A DNA stretch of 64,000 nucleotides from Antennarius striatus (Eukaryota > Chordata > Actinopteri > Lophiiformes > Antennariidae). Position 1 is the stretch's first letter. Every line of letters starts with the position of its first letter. Below are positions 38,537 through 53,234 of the stretch, piece by piece. The notes under the pieces were generated by a model that did no database searches, was not told the DNA's origin, and worked only from the letters and a program-made list of their open reading frames with translations. The position numbers and the translations under genes are program-made. The stretch lies in contig NC_090784.1 in the NCBI RefSeq assembly GCF_040054535.1, forward strand, positions 18,381,001 through 18,445,000. Reading direction: 5' to 3'.

Positions 38537-38973
38537 ATGAGACTGTACCTTGCAGTTGCCGTGTTGATGCTGGCTTTTGTTGCATATGCAGGTAGACCCT
38601 TAACACTGGTGTCATCCTTTAAAAAACCCCAAAAACTGTTATCCATCTTAATAACTCTGTTTCCTTCCCATCCACAGCGGCTGAGGAAGAACAGACCTTT
38701 ATGGAGAGGCTAACTAACTTCCGCCAGAGGGCAGTTGAGCTTGGTCAAAATGCATATGCCAGGAGCGTAGAGTCGCTTCAACAACTGGCCAACAGTGAAT
38801 TTGTGACCAAATCAAAGTAAGCAGAAAGTAGCATGTAGGAAACACTCACAGATCACACTGATAATAGTGTGCACATTTTGACCCCTTGCTGTTTTTGCTC
38901 TCTTCTCCCCAGAAGCTATATTCAGAACACGATGGATACAATTGTGGAGAGAGTCAAAGGTTCTTCCAGCTAG
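38537..38973 (+). CDS. apoc1: apolipoprotein C-I
   Basis: A small exchangeable apolipoprotein; in mammals apoC-I inhibits CETP, blocks receptor uptake of remnants and activates LCAT. Coding exons 38537-38591, 38678-38816 and 38913-38973 close to 84 residues, close to human APOC1 (83). The signal peptide is MRLYLAVAVLMLAFVAYA; the mature part starts AEEEQTFMERLTNFRQRAVE and ends IVERVKGSSS, an amphipathic helical protein without repeats. The position directly downstream of apoE and the intron phases (1, 2) match APOC1. Divergence between fish and mammal apoC proteins is high, so the name rests on position, length, N-terminal sequence and gene structure together. Untranslated exon 1 ends at 37809; AATAAA at 39172-39177 is the likely poly(A) signal. 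Confidence 0.88.
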
Positions 38974-39179
38974 ACAACCGTCTGTGTCTCCAGCCCCCAG
39001 CAGCCCCTTTGGCCTCACCTTTGACAATTCACTGTCACCCAGAATGCTGATATGTCACATGGTACATTGATCTGCTGACCAGACAATATTGTTTTACTGC
39101 ATTGCTAAAGAAAGATGTTTTTATGTATGTATAATTTGAATGTAATCTGTAGGTTGAAGACATAAAACTATAATAAAAA

Positions 39180-41668
<2,489 letters not shown>

Positions 41669-41751
41669 ACAGCTGCTGAACTTAAATGAAGTTGAGCTGA
41701 AAATGCATTTAACGATATAATTGAAGTTAACCTTTCTGATATACAACAGAA

Positions 41752-41997
<246 letters not shown>

Positions 41998-42369
41998 CAT
42001 GTGCAATGTGGTGCAGGTGTTTAAAATTCAGAATTTAAAAACAAGAACAAAACTTGATCCCATCTGTTTAGACAGCTGTGAGATCAGCAACTAAGCACAT
42101 CTTAGTTATGAACTCTGCTTGCACTATTCGTGTCCCATTCAGAACATGCAGTTTAAAACATAGCCTCAGCACTCAGGACCAAATTGATTTTGTTGCTGGA
42201 CTTTGCCCACAGATATCCTCTGCTTGGCTTCAACTCTTTATCTCGTACCTACCTCCAGTCTCTGCTGAAACCCCAATCTGTCCTGCCAGAGGAGATGTTG
42301 TCTAGCCTGTGTGCATATCAGCCCCCGCAAAATGGATTTAGGTATCTGACCCAAAGGACATTGGGACAG

Positions 42370-42790
42370 TTACTGAACTCCAATAAGGCTACTCTTGATA
42401 TTGAAGTTGATCTGACTTCTTCTTCTTCTCCTCTCAACCTTTCCCTTCAAGGGGTCGCCACAGCAAATCAGTTGCCTCCATCTAACCCTGTCTTCTGCAT
42501 CCTCTTCTCTCACACCAACTACCTTCATGTCCTCTTTCATTACATCCATAAACCTCCTCTTTGGTCTTCCTCTAGGCCTCCTTCCTGGCAGTTCAAAACT
42601 CAGTATCCGTCTACCAATATATCCACTATCTCTCCTCTGGACATGTCCAAACCATCTCAGTCTGGCTTCTCTGACTTTATCTCCAAAACCTCCAACATGT
42701 GCTGTCCCTCTGATGTACTCATTCCTGATCCTATCCATTCTGGTCACTCCCAAAGAGAACCTCAGCATCTTCATCTCTGCTACCTCCAGC
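42370..42790 (-). mobile_element. 3' part of an RTE-like LINE, antisense
   Basis: The minus strand keeps an open frame of 134 codons (42774-42370): [60 protein letters not shown], ending CCGDPLKGKVERRRRR. This is the C-terminal tail typical of these elements and is better preserved than the tomm40-intron copy. The RT core is not present, so it is a 5'-truncated insertion. Confidence 0.85.
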
Positions 42791-43059
42791 TACCTCCAGA
42801 TTTATCAACATTAATCTGACATTGTTCTGAAATCAGAATTTTTTTACATAAGCTAAACGAGTCATTAGTTAGATAGTTCTGTTTGTTGTAACTAAATTAA
42901 TGACTGAGACTGGGACTGAGTTGGAAAAAATGTCATGTGCTGAGACTACTGTGGGTGGTTTAATTAAAATTTAATTAAAATTACTAATAGATTAGACTGA
43001 CAGCTTTCATTATGAAACATATATTCCAGCAATGTTCCATATACACTTAAATGTGCTCA

Positions 43060-43690
43060 CTGTTCTTGTAGGTCCCCCTTACACACTGAGACATGGACTC
43101 TATGGATTCTCCAGCACACCCCACAAATGCTCGATGGGATCGAGATCTGGGAGAGGCGAAGTTGACACCTCAAACTCTTGCTCCACAAACCATTCCTAAG
43201 CCAGTTGTGCTTTATGAAAGGGAACATTATCCACCAGTTAGGGACTTCTCTATGCTTGACTTCCTTCCACAGTGCATACTGGCACCATGTGTTCCCCAGG
43301 AAAGTGATGCACAAGCACTCAATCATCTATGTTATATAAAGGAATGACAAAGCCTCCTCCTTCCATCACTCCATAGGTTAGTTCTGATGCTCACATGACC
43401 CTTGTTGGCACTGTTGGGAGTGGACAGGGGTCAATATGGTCACCCTTACTGGTTTGCGGCAATGTGGCCTCACACACAACAAGCTGTGACGACTGTGCAT
43501 TTTGACACCTTTCCATAAGAACCTATATTAACTTCTTCAGCAATCGACAACACCTGTCGGAATGAACCACACAGGCCAAATGAAGGCCTCATTATACGTC
43601 AATGAACCCTGGCCACCCATGACTCTGTAGCCTGTTCCCAGCTTTACCTACTTTGAACCACTTCAAGTAGATTCAACCTCCACGAGCTGC
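43060..43690 (-). pseudogene. Tc1/mariner-type transposase relic
   Basis: On the minus strand, with stops and frameshifts, segments of a Tc1-like transposase remain: FPGEHMVPVCTVEG near 43300-43250, DNVPFHKAQLA and EWFVEQEFEVSTSPRSRS near 43225-43140. These match the order GEHM.PGC / DNAPCHKAK / EWF.E... / WP..SPDLNP. An N-terminal HGWPGFIDV...LACVVHSDR segment lies at 43620-43570. It is inactive and no terminal inverted repeats were found. Confidence 0.75.
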
Positions 43691-44177
43691 CCATAATAAA
43701 TATAATTTTCAAATCTGCCATTAAAATAAAGTAGATGACTTAATGCTTATTAAGTCTTATTATTTTTAGAAAAGGTAATGACAATATTACATTATGCAGC
43801 CTATCTCCAGGCATCAAGCTGTAAAGGAGACACAGAAACCAGTGCACTGGATTGACTGTAACGCGGTGTATCCAGATAGGTCCTATGTGATTGACCTGTT
43901 GATCATTTACTCTGATCTGGGTGGACATTACAAAATGACTTTGACTTTCAGTAGTTAATGCAGTTTAAGAGCATATTTTTCTGCAGCAAGCAATAATCTT
44001 CAGTTTTTTCCGCATTAATAAATTGGCACACAGAAAATGCAGTGACAATTTGAATGGCAATACACACAGCATCAGCTGGGCTATCACCATATGAAACAGA
44101 TGGACATTGCACAATCACGGTCACATTTCAACATACAGTGTTGAAAGTGAGGATCATGTACACTGAACTTTGTTTAG

Positions 44178-44207
44178 GTGAATGTGTGTGTGTGTGTGTG
44201 TGTGTAT

Positions 44208-44275
<68 letters not shown>

Positions 44276-44344
44276 GTATGCGTGCATGTGTTCGTTTGTG
44301 TGTAGGTGTGTGTTTGTGCTTAGGTACGTGTGTGTGTGCACATT

Positions 44345-44383
<39 letters not shown>

Positions 44384-44530
44384 GTGTGTGTGTGTGTGGG
44401 TGTGTGGGTGTGTGTATGTGTGTGTATGCGTGCATGCGTTCGTTTGTGTGTAGGTGTGTGTTTGTGCTTAGGTACGTGTGTGTGTGCGCATTCTCGTGTG
44501 TGCGTGTGTGTGTGTGTGTGTGCGTGAGTT
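44178..44530. repeat. GT-rich minisatellite with an internal duplicated unit
   Basis: A long GT-rich block containing two near-identical units at about 44272-44350 and 44422-44500 that share gttcgtttgtgtgtaggtgt, tttgtgcttaggtacgtgtg and cattctcgtgtgtg. Confidence 0.95.
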
Positions 44531-44900
44531 TGCATGATTATGCATGCGCATGTGTGCGTGTCGTTGTGTGTCTGCTCATCAGATGACGTTTGTTTGCAGT
44601 CCCCCCCTATATTATCCTGTCCAGATGTGAGCTCCGAGTTACAGATAACTCATCAGAGAAGACTGTCACTTCTTGGATCTGTTCGTCCAACTCAGCAGCA
44701 GGTAATTTTTTTTTCTTACCAGGAGCAGGAATTTTCTTCATTTGTGACGCTTTTTCAATATATTTTTTGAGATGTTTAAATGTTTTGTGTTTGCATGCAG
44801 AGTGCAATTTTAGCAAAGTATTTTTCTCTGCTAATGATAAGAATTAAGAGAAATGTTTTTGATTTGCCCAATTTAATTTCTGTTTCTTCTTGTTTCAGCA

Positions 44901-45921
44901 ATGAATGCAAAGTATGCCGTGGCACTGCTTCTTGTCTTTCAGGGTAAGGCAACATACCAGTAACATTTCACACATGTACTATATGTTTTTTTTATGTATA
45001 AAATATTATAATTACTATGTGGCGATTTAAACATTGAATTGAAATGCAATGCTTTTCGTTTTTCCGACAGTATGCATTGATTGTTATAAATCTAATATAA
45101 TTTACACACTTTCTTTTGTCCTCACATGGGCGTCATCAGTTTTCTGGTTGACTGAGGGGCTTTGCTTTGGTTTAAAATAATGACTGACAGCACCAAGGTG
45201 TTGTGGCAGTGAGACCTTTTTAACGGAATAAAATTTTTGAATATAGTTACTGAAAACCACCACGTACAAAGCACATTTTTGATGGTCATACACAAAAATA
45301 TAAATAATTATTTCACAATTCCTTCAAATTAATAAGTACAGTAAATGATCATCTTAATTATCATCTGTTCTGGTTTATTATTTATTTTTTAGTCTCCATG
45401 AGTCTGTGTGACGTCCCTACCCCATCAACTGAACTTCTTGAAAAGTATGAAAGAATAAGAGACGACATAATGAAGAAGTTAATGTCAGGTCTGAGGTTGT
45501 TAGAGAATAAAACAGCACCTGTAGTGGAGATGATGACATCAGACTCAGATGTACAGACTCTAACATCATCTGTGGGAGATTTACCTGAGGTCAAAAAATT
45601 CACCCAGACTTACAAGTAAGTGAAGCTGTACTTGTCAATCAAATTTCTGAAAACGAAAATGTTACACATACATCAAAACAAATGGAGGTGTTAAATCTGT
45701 TACCTTGGGATATACTGTATCTTTAAATAAGATTTCTCTTCTGATTTTGCAGTGCAGTGAAGACTGAAATAAAGAAGTTTGCTGCCAAGGTCCGCAATGT
45801 CGCCCTGAGTATTTATGAGCGACGCTTCAGACCAACTATTGGTGAACAATTCAGCAATGGCATCGACAAAGCGAAGGAGTTTGTGGACGCTCTATATGTC
45901 CCTGAGGGAGAACATGCATAG
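44901..45921 (+). CDS. apoa2: 14-kDa apolipoprotein / apoA-II-like
   Basis: A secreted exchangeable apolipoprotein. Coding exons 44901-44943, 45393-45615, 45753-45921 close to 144 residues. Signal peptide MNAKYAVALLLVFQVSMSLC, mature start DVPTPSTELLEKYERIRDDI. The pattern LLEKYE...KKL in the N-terminal third, and the C-terminal VRNVALSIYERRFRPTIGEQ then FSNGIDKAKEFVDALYVPE, agree with the fish 14-kDa apolipoprotein (apoA-II orthologue) as I remember it, in length and in the RP..G / I..K..D..P.E spacing. Positionally it sits between apoC-I and apoC-II, where mammals have APOC4, so an apoC-IV identity is the alternative. An upstream untranslated exon may end at 44700 (cagcag|gtaatt). ATTAAA at 46144-46149 may serve for polyadenylation. 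Confidence 0.78.
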
Positions 45922-46149
45922 GAGTGCATAGAATCCACACCGGTTAAGCCGCGAAGAGCAATACAAAAGGCGATTAAGATATTTTGCTTCCTTTCAGATC
46001 AAGATCCTCCCCAAATCATGCAAAGTTAAATGCAGGCCAGACATGTCACCACAACACCACATATGCAAATTGTGCATGTACAGTATATTATTTTGATACA
46101 CTAACTAAAGTGTGCTCGTGCATCAAGATGTGTGAGTGTGTTCATTAAA

Positions 46150-48700
46150 ATGAAGTGGAAAATATTTCAAATTAGTCTCTTCTTTGATATTGATTTATTT
46201 CCATAAAATCTCAAGCTTCATTTTCTGGCATCTGTTATGCTATCATATCGTTTTATGGGCCATTATTGTTCTATTACTTGTTAACCACCCTATTATATGT
46301 TTGGAAAATTGTGATTGAAATGAAAATTAAAGAAAATATGAGGTTCATTGAAAGAAGCATTATTACTAAAACTTACATTTAAATGATTTTTGCTAGTAAT
46401 CACAAGAAATTATTTTGTGTCACAATTTTAATACATCTCCTGGATCTCAGGCTCAATTTCATCCAGTTCTATCTATCAGAAAGGGGATTAAACAAGTGTT
46501 GAGTTGTGTCTAAATTTGATCAGTTCAAAATTTATCAATAAAACGCTGTCATCGAGATATACTGTACATATATAAAAATATTAATATTATCACATGATAA
46601 ACAGGGACATTTACTTAGGACATGATTAACATGTTGCAACAAGTTACAAAATGACTTCCAAAACCCTCAAGGCATCGCTTAAACCTCAGACTCTCAGTCA
46701 TCCAGGTCAGAGTGGAGCTCTGTGTTGGATAAAGTCAACTGGGCCTGTAGGAAAAGCTTGAAGATGTTGGATCCGAGTCAGACCATCTTCATCTTTGCAG
46801 CTGACCTTCTTTTCATGCGACGATCACTTATGCCATAAAACTATTATATAATTCACAGCACTTAGCTGGCAGCAGATTCAACTGCAAACTTGACAGCGTG
46901 TGAGTGGAACCTGTTCTTGAAAATTTACAACACAAAATTATTCAGTAAATTACTGTCTATCTACAGGATCCATCCTCTGTTCAATAATGACTAAATTAAT
47001 GCTGTTATAATACTATTACTATGATGGAGAACAAATTGCCCTGATACAGAACTTCTCTATTCTGACTGACCAATCAAGGTACTTGACAACTGAAAGCAAC
47101 ATTCACCCATTCATACACTATGGAGCTGCTTTTTTGCTCTGCGGGTCATGGGATGTGCTGGAGCCTATCCCATCTGACCAAGGGTGAGAGGGGCGGTACA
47201 CTCCAGATGTGTCGCCAGAGCCTCGCAGGTCCCCTAAAATTTCTAAATATGCAAAATATTGAAAGAAACTGTGGTTTGATGGATGCTTGTGCATATAAGT
47301 GTAGCTCCAATTTGCACTGCATTGCTCAGTGTAGGTTTCCTTATAAATGCTACTCTTGATATCTGTGTCAAAAGGCAGTGACGTGTCGGTTTCATTTTAA
47401 AATCCCTCTTCCTTTTTTCCCCATGATATTTTGTTGTTGTTTACGGTATATTTCTATAAACAATGGATTTGGGGGTTTTCATGCTGTTGTTGCTTATTAG
47501 TTGTCTCTTACTCTGCAGCTCATAGCATGTCACTGTGTGACATTAATAAAGTGGAAACAGGTTAAATTAATTAATCTTTTGTGCTGAACTTTGATAATTT
47601 ATAGATTACTCATTTCTGCCTACAACAAAGAAATACAAAATCCAGAGCACCCATAAACAACAGTTTTTCTCTGGGATTGCATTATGAGTGTGTTATATAG
47701 CACACACATATTTGTTGTTCACAAAGTGATCTGCATTAACGAGCAAACGTCTGCCCATATTAACCAGAATGATGATATTTCCCCAAAACCTGTAACCAGA
47801 AGACAAAGGAATCAAGACTAGCTTTAAAAAGAAATGAGGATTAAAGCAACTATTGTTTTCAAAAGGGTATCAAACACAAATAAAAGTTGCAGGAGGATAC
47901 CACAAACACAAACAACAGCGAGTAAACAACCTGAAATGACCTGCACTTTGTACTCCCACTTCCATTTGAAATCGGATTACATAAAGGGGAAACAAATATT
48001 TTATGTTTCGCCTGCGTCATCCAGGGACAATATAGCTGTTCCTCCATTTCTTATTAACAGCACATTGATTCGTTGAAACTGTTCGAACATTTTTTTACGA
48101 GCAGAGGAGAAGAAGGTCGCATCTCTCCCCAAAACATAAACCAAATACATCTCCATCATAAAACGCTGAAAGCTCCTTTTGATTTCTTGCTCGATGAATG
48201 TAATCTACCAGTCCACACATTTCATATCTGAATCAGGAGGGTGACGTGTTCAACACACTCTTGACTTCTGACTATCTTTATGGGACTTAGGACTATTGTG
48301 ATGTGACAAGAATGCACCATCACTATTATACAAGTAAGAAATGCCTCTTTAGAAAAGTTCTGAGAGGTCAAGGCATTACAGTTTGATGCACTAATGCAAA
48401 TCTCATTAATGTGAAATAATTGTCGATGGTGGAGTCTAAATTAGATGAGTGAAAAGTTTCAACACGAGGGCCACCTCAGTTCCTGTGTCTGTTAAATCAG
48501 GTCACTCTTAAGAGGACAGTACTTTTGTTTAAAGTCTCTGTTGGAGGATTTATTTGTGTCCTGGTGTTTAACTAAATGGTCGCTATGTTTATTTGATTGA
48601 AGGAGAGAAAAACAGACATGGTCCCACAATGACACGTCTGACAACAGTACAGGTTTATCTACCCTGAGGTGCACTTTGGCTCTGAGAGCGACAAGTCCAC
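46150..48700. other. intergenic, no gene seen
   Basis: AT-rich. Only an eroded SINE tail (47095-47240) is recognisable. Confidence 0.6.
47095..47240 (-). mobile_element. reverse-oriented SINE/L2-tail fragment
   Basis: Contains ctggagcctatcccatctga and gggtgagaggggcggtacac, the reverse-strand signature of the SINE tail. Confidence 0.6.
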
Positions 48701-48709
48701 ACATCTGTC

Positions 48710-48717
48710 CTATATAA
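48710..48717 (+). promoter_or_regulatory. apoC-II TATA box
   Basis: ctatataa about 60 bp before the donor (aacaca|gtaagt) ending untranslated exon 1 at 48773. Confidence 0.75.
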
Positions 48718-48821
48718 ACAGGCTGGGCAAATCTCTGTGTTCTTCATCACAGTCATTTCTGAAGAGGAACACAGTAAGTACTTACATTTTCATTTCAATT
48801 ACTTCCAACTTCTGACTAAGT

Positions 48822-49092
48822 TCATCCCGTGTCTGTGTGGGTTCTCTCTGGGTTCTCTAGCTTCCTCCCAACTCCAAAAACATGCTGCTTAAGTGAATTG
48901 ATCACACATTTTCTGTAGGTATGTGTGAGCATGGGTGTTTGTTTTTCTTTAATTTGGCCCCGCAATGAGCTGACATGTCATCCTGGGGTGTACCCTACCT
49001 ATCATCCATAGCTGGCTGAGATTGGCTCCAGTGTAACCTGTGACCTGCGAAATAGACAAGCGGCTGTACACGAAAATTAATGGATGAATGAA
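48822..49092 (+). mobile_element. 5'-truncated SINE copy in apoC-II intron 1
   Basis: Starts at cccgtgtctgtgtgggttct and continues through cttcctcccaactccaaaaa to the tail gattggctccag and atggatgaatgaa. The tRNA-derived head is missing. Confidence 0.7.
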
Positions 49093-49324
49093 TATTTTGA
49101 CAGAAACTGAGATTTTGAGATTCGCGTTGTATGTTCATCAGAATAGAGATTAAAAAAAATTAATTCTTGATTAGTTGAGAATAATTGATGTACAGGCAGT
49201 CAGTTATTATCGACACAAATCTCTGCTGATGTGTGTCGAGAAACGTGACAATGTCTCCCTCTCGTGGATAAAGTGAGGTAAGCTTTAAATGTCTCCTATG
49301 TTTCTTCCAGATTGGAGTGACACT

Positions 49325-49789
49325 ATGAATAAACTGCTGGTCATTACTGTGCTGTTTGCACTGCTCGCTCTCAGTACGTACATTCCCCAAAGACGAGAGG
49401 ATAAAATGCGTATGCAAGATTCTTTATTTTTTTTGTCTCAATTAAATGTAACCTTTGACCCTTCTTACCTGTTCTGTGCAGACACTGAATGCTTCCGCAT
49501 ATCAAGGCAAGTCGAGGAAGAGGAGGGGCTCTTGACGTCATTCACAAATTATATCAGGTCTTACTATGACAATGCTGTCGACACGGCCACCGATTACATC
49601 AACAGCATCAAGGGCTTCAAGATAGAGGAGAAGGCAAAGTAAGAGCTTCAAAATGTAGTCATGAATTAAAAAGTCCTGGATTTCTATTTGAATGTTTGTC
49701 TCTCCTGCAGGAACTTTTTTGAAGAACTTACCACAGTTGTGAGCACCTATGGTGGTATCATGCAAGACCAGATCTACCACAGCTTTTAA
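49325..49789 (+). CDS. apoc2: apolipoprotein C-II
   Basis: ApoC-II is the obligate cofactor of lipoprotein lipase on triglyceride-rich particles. Coding exons 49325-49373, 49482-49638 and 49711-49789 close to 94 residues, near the family norm of about 100. Signal peptide MNKLLVITVLFALLALN; the mature part has EEEEGLLTSFTNYIRSYYDN and an amphipathic helix DTATDYINSIKGFKIEEKAK. The C-terminus STYGGIMQDQIYHSF corresponds to the lipase-activating segment (human STYTGIFTDQ). Untranslated exon 1 ends at 48773 and exon 2 starts at 49311. AATAAA motifs at 50232 and 50263 mark the likely 3' end. It is the last convincing protein gene of the host before the repeat-dense right end. Confidence 0.94.
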
Positions 49790-50289
49790 CCCTAGCAGTA
49801 AACAAACCATCTCGTCTTTAATTGCCTCAACTACCTTTTCTGAGAGAATGAAAACTTCCAATATCTAAATGTCTTTTGTTACATTGAGAGTTAGGTCATG
49901 TCTCATATAATCCAGTTCTTATTTAAAACCACAAAGGATTTCTTCAGAATGATGGATTCTGCTGTCTACTTCTTGGACTATATTGAACTAGCGGAAAATG
50001 TTGGACTGTAAAAACATGACCCGCTCGTGCAAAGGGACTGGACATAACGATGTAGCAGAAGAAAGAATCTGAGCACACAGCATCTCATCAGGAACCATCA
50101 AATTCTCTCCATGGTTCAAAGAAAGAATTAGAAAAGGCATGAAAATAATGCAAATATTACCAGTGTGTTACCACTGTCCGGTGTTTTTGATCCCTATAGT
50201 TCACTCTAACAGTCCTCCCATCACTAATTAAAATAAATCCAAATATTTGTGTCATAACTTGAAATAAAATATTTATGCAACAATACAAA

Positions 50290-50925
50290 AATTATGTATG
50301 TGGTTCATAAAAGAAAATGTATTTTATTCTGTGATATTTAATTGAGATATTTTATCTTTCTGTTTGAGCAAGACGTGTGTTTCATTCAAACTTGCTGCTG
50401 CGAAAACATTGTGTTTTCATGCCTGCATCAATCTGTAAGCTGCCAACAGACTTTTATCAGCCGATGCAGCGCCAGAACAAAAAGCTTCTGTTGCAATCAA
50501 TAATGGATGAAAAGACACAACATGTGAAGTGTGAGCGCAAAGAAAATGATGGTGACGAATGAATACAGACTGTGATGTTTGTGTAGTGGCGACGCAAGAA
50601 TGTTGTGGTTTTTAACTAATGTATGAATCTACAACATATGGTCTCGTCTGAAGCTACAATCTGCAGAAACAAGAGAGGAATCCCCTCTCGTCTCGATTTG
50701 TTGTGAGAGAAGTTCCAATTTTTCAAGATGACAATGAATTCCAAGGACTGCAGATTGGAATATCTAAAAAAACAACTACTAAAATAAAATTTACATAATA
50801 CTATTAATACAATTTACACTAATGTAATTTAATATGTGGGCTCAGGGAGCACTGAGGTGGCCTCTGATCAGATTTCCATCCTGTAAAACCACATTTGTAA
50901 ACTTCACGAAGATGATATTCAAGCG
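50290..50925. other. intergenic, no gene seen
   Basis: AT-rich sequence between the apoC-II 3' end and the SINE at 50926. No recognised feature. Confidence 0.6.
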
Positions 50926-51192
50926 TGGGGCGGCACATTGGCACAGTGGGTAGCGCTGTCACCGCACAACAAGGCGGTGTCGGGTTCGAGTCCCGCTCTG
51001 TACGGAGTTAACATTTTCTCCCCGTATCTGCATGGGTTCTCTCTGGGTTCTCCGGCTCTCTCCCACATACAAATTGCCCGTAGGAGTGTGTTTGTGTGTG
51101 TGCGTTTGTATGCCTCTGTAGCTCCACGGTGTACTGGCGTCGCACCTGGAGTTTCCCGAGCCTTAATGCCCTAAGCCAGCTGGGATAGGCAT
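50926..51192 (+). mobile_element. tRNA-derived SINE copy, 3' end cut by LINE fragment
   Basis: Good A-box (tggcacagtggg) and B-box (gggttcgagtcccg). The body follows the family and stops at agctgggataggca, where RTE-like LINE sequence begins. Confidence 0.8.
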
Positions 51193-51783
51193 GACTGCCT
51201 TTCCACTCTTCATCCTCTTCAATGCCCTCCTCACTTCATCCTGACTAATCTTTGCTACTTCCTGGTCCACAACAGCCACATCTTCTAGTCTTTGTTCTCT
51301 CTCATTTTCCTTCTTCATCAACTCTTCAAAGTACTCTTTCCATCTTCCCATCACACTACTGGCACCTGTCAATAGACTTCCATCCCTATCCTTAATCACC
51401 CTATCCTGCTGCACGTCCTTCCCATCTCTGTCTTGCCAACCGGTATAGATCAGTCTCTCCCTCCTTACTGTCCAACCTAGCATACAAGTCATCAAAAGCT
51501 TCTTGTTTGGCCTTTGTCACCTCTACCTTCGCATTACGCTGCAACTCCCTGTACTCCTGTCTACTCTCCTCAGTCCTCTCAAGAAGGACTGAAGAAGAGG
51601 TTAGCCACTTCTTCTTAGCTAACCTCTTTCTCTGTATACACTCATGTACCTCCTCATTCCACCACCAAGTCTCCTTATCTACTTTCCTTCCAGATGGTAC
51701 ACCGAGTACTCTTCTACCTGTGTCCCTGATCGCATTAGCTGTAATTGTCCAGTCATCTGGAAGCACCTCCTGACCACCCAGAG
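51193..51783 (-). mobile_element. RTE-like LINE internal fragment (endonuclease-RT linker)
   Basis: On the minus strand: LPDDWTITANAIRDTGRRVL, WWWNEEVHECIQRKRLAKKK, AKVEVTKAKQEAFDDLYARL and, after a frameshift near 51450, GRWKEYFEELMKKENERE and DEVRRALKRMKSGKA. This is the stretch between the end of the AP endonuclease and the first RT motifs in RTE-type elements. Both ends are abrupt: SINE on one side, telomere-like repeats on the other. Confidence 0.82.
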
Positions 51784-51860
51784 CCTGTCTTAACCCTATC
51801 CCTAAACCATAACCCTAACTACAAACCCTAACCCCTAACCCTAACCCCTAATGCTAAACA

Positions 51861-51892
<32 letters not shown>

Positions 51893-52365
51893 CTAACCTA
51901 ATCCCTAACCTTAACCTTAACCCTCTAACCCTAACTCCCTAACCCTAACCTTAAACCTTAACCCTATTCCTAACCATAACCTAACCCCTTATCCCTAACC
52001 ATAGCCCTAACCCTAACCCTAAACCCTAACCCTATTCTTAACCTAACACGAAACCCTAACCCTAACTTACCCTAACCCTAACCTTAAACCTAACCCTAAC
52101 CCCAAAACGAAACCTTAACCCCAAATCCTAACCATAACCCCTAACCTTAACCCCTAACCCCAAAAACCAAACCCTACCCCTAAACCTTAATCCTATTCCT
52201 ATTCCTAACCCTAAACCCTAACCCTAACCTAAACATAACCCTAACCCCCTAACCCTAAACCTAACCACCCCTGCCCTAACCATAACCCTAACCATAACCC
52301 TTACCCTAACCCCTAACTCCAAACCTAACCCTAAACTTAACCCTGACCCTACACCTTAACCCTTG
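51784..52365. repeat. degenerate interstitial telomere-like (CCCTAA)n array
   Basis: About 580 bp dominated by CCCTAA and variants (CCCCTAA, CCTTAA, CCATAA). The C-rich strand is on top throughout. It starts immediately at the broken end of the LINE fragment. Confidence 0.95.
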
Positions 52366-53160
52366 GGGACTGATTGGTACCAAAAGTGACATTTTTGTTG
52401 TTTTTATGTTTTTCTTTCCCAATAAATCAGTCAATTAAAAGGCTAAATATATTAAATTTTGCCAGTCATTTTCTTTCAACTTTATTTTCTAAATTCCTTA
52501 ATGCCTGTCATTGGAAGTGTATAGAATAGTAGATTGTCGCCGTGTACACACAGGAACTAATTGGTACAAAAATGGTCTCATTGACTCCCATTATAAACAC
52601 ATATTTTTTATATGCTATAGGCATTATATATATATATTAATATATTATATATGCATATTATATATATTACTATTTACAATAATGCTGACATGTTATAATG
52701 CAACATGATCTTCATTGTCTGCAGCAAGTCACTGTCCCCACATTGACCCCACAGCACAGACACAGACCCACCGTCTGTGTTTACTCCTCCTGTTTACTCC
52801 TCCTGTTCTTATTTTCATTCCTTCATTCACAACAACTACCTTCATGAAAGGTAGTTGGTGTGACAGAAGGACATGAAAAAGGACATGATTTGTTTTGCAG
52901 GTCTGTGTTTATACACCTGCAAAAATATGTATTTCCATTCATCCAATAGGTGAGCGGAGGCTTCTTTTGATCCAGCAAAATTTGCTGGATCAAAAGATAA
53001 ATGGTCCCTTTTAGGGGCCGTTGTTCATTCAAACAATACATGCCTTCCAAACCAGCCAAGTACGGACTCAAAATCTGGGCTTTGTGTGATGTCCAGACCT
53101 CTTACGCGTGGAGGCTCCAGGTTTATACGGGGAGGTCGGTGTAACCCAGGTGAAGAAACA
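52366..53160. other. spacer, no gene seen
   Basis: AT-rich sequence with a small TA-rich tract at 52626-52668 and a short inverted repeat tttgctggatcaaaag / ttttgatccagcaaaa around 52967-52998. No recognised coding content. Confidence 0.55.
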
Positions 53161-53234
53161 ATCTATTTGGCGTTTCTAGTCGTCTCCTAGCGACCGTCGG
53201 GGCGTCACATGACCCCACGCAGCCTATCGGTGCC

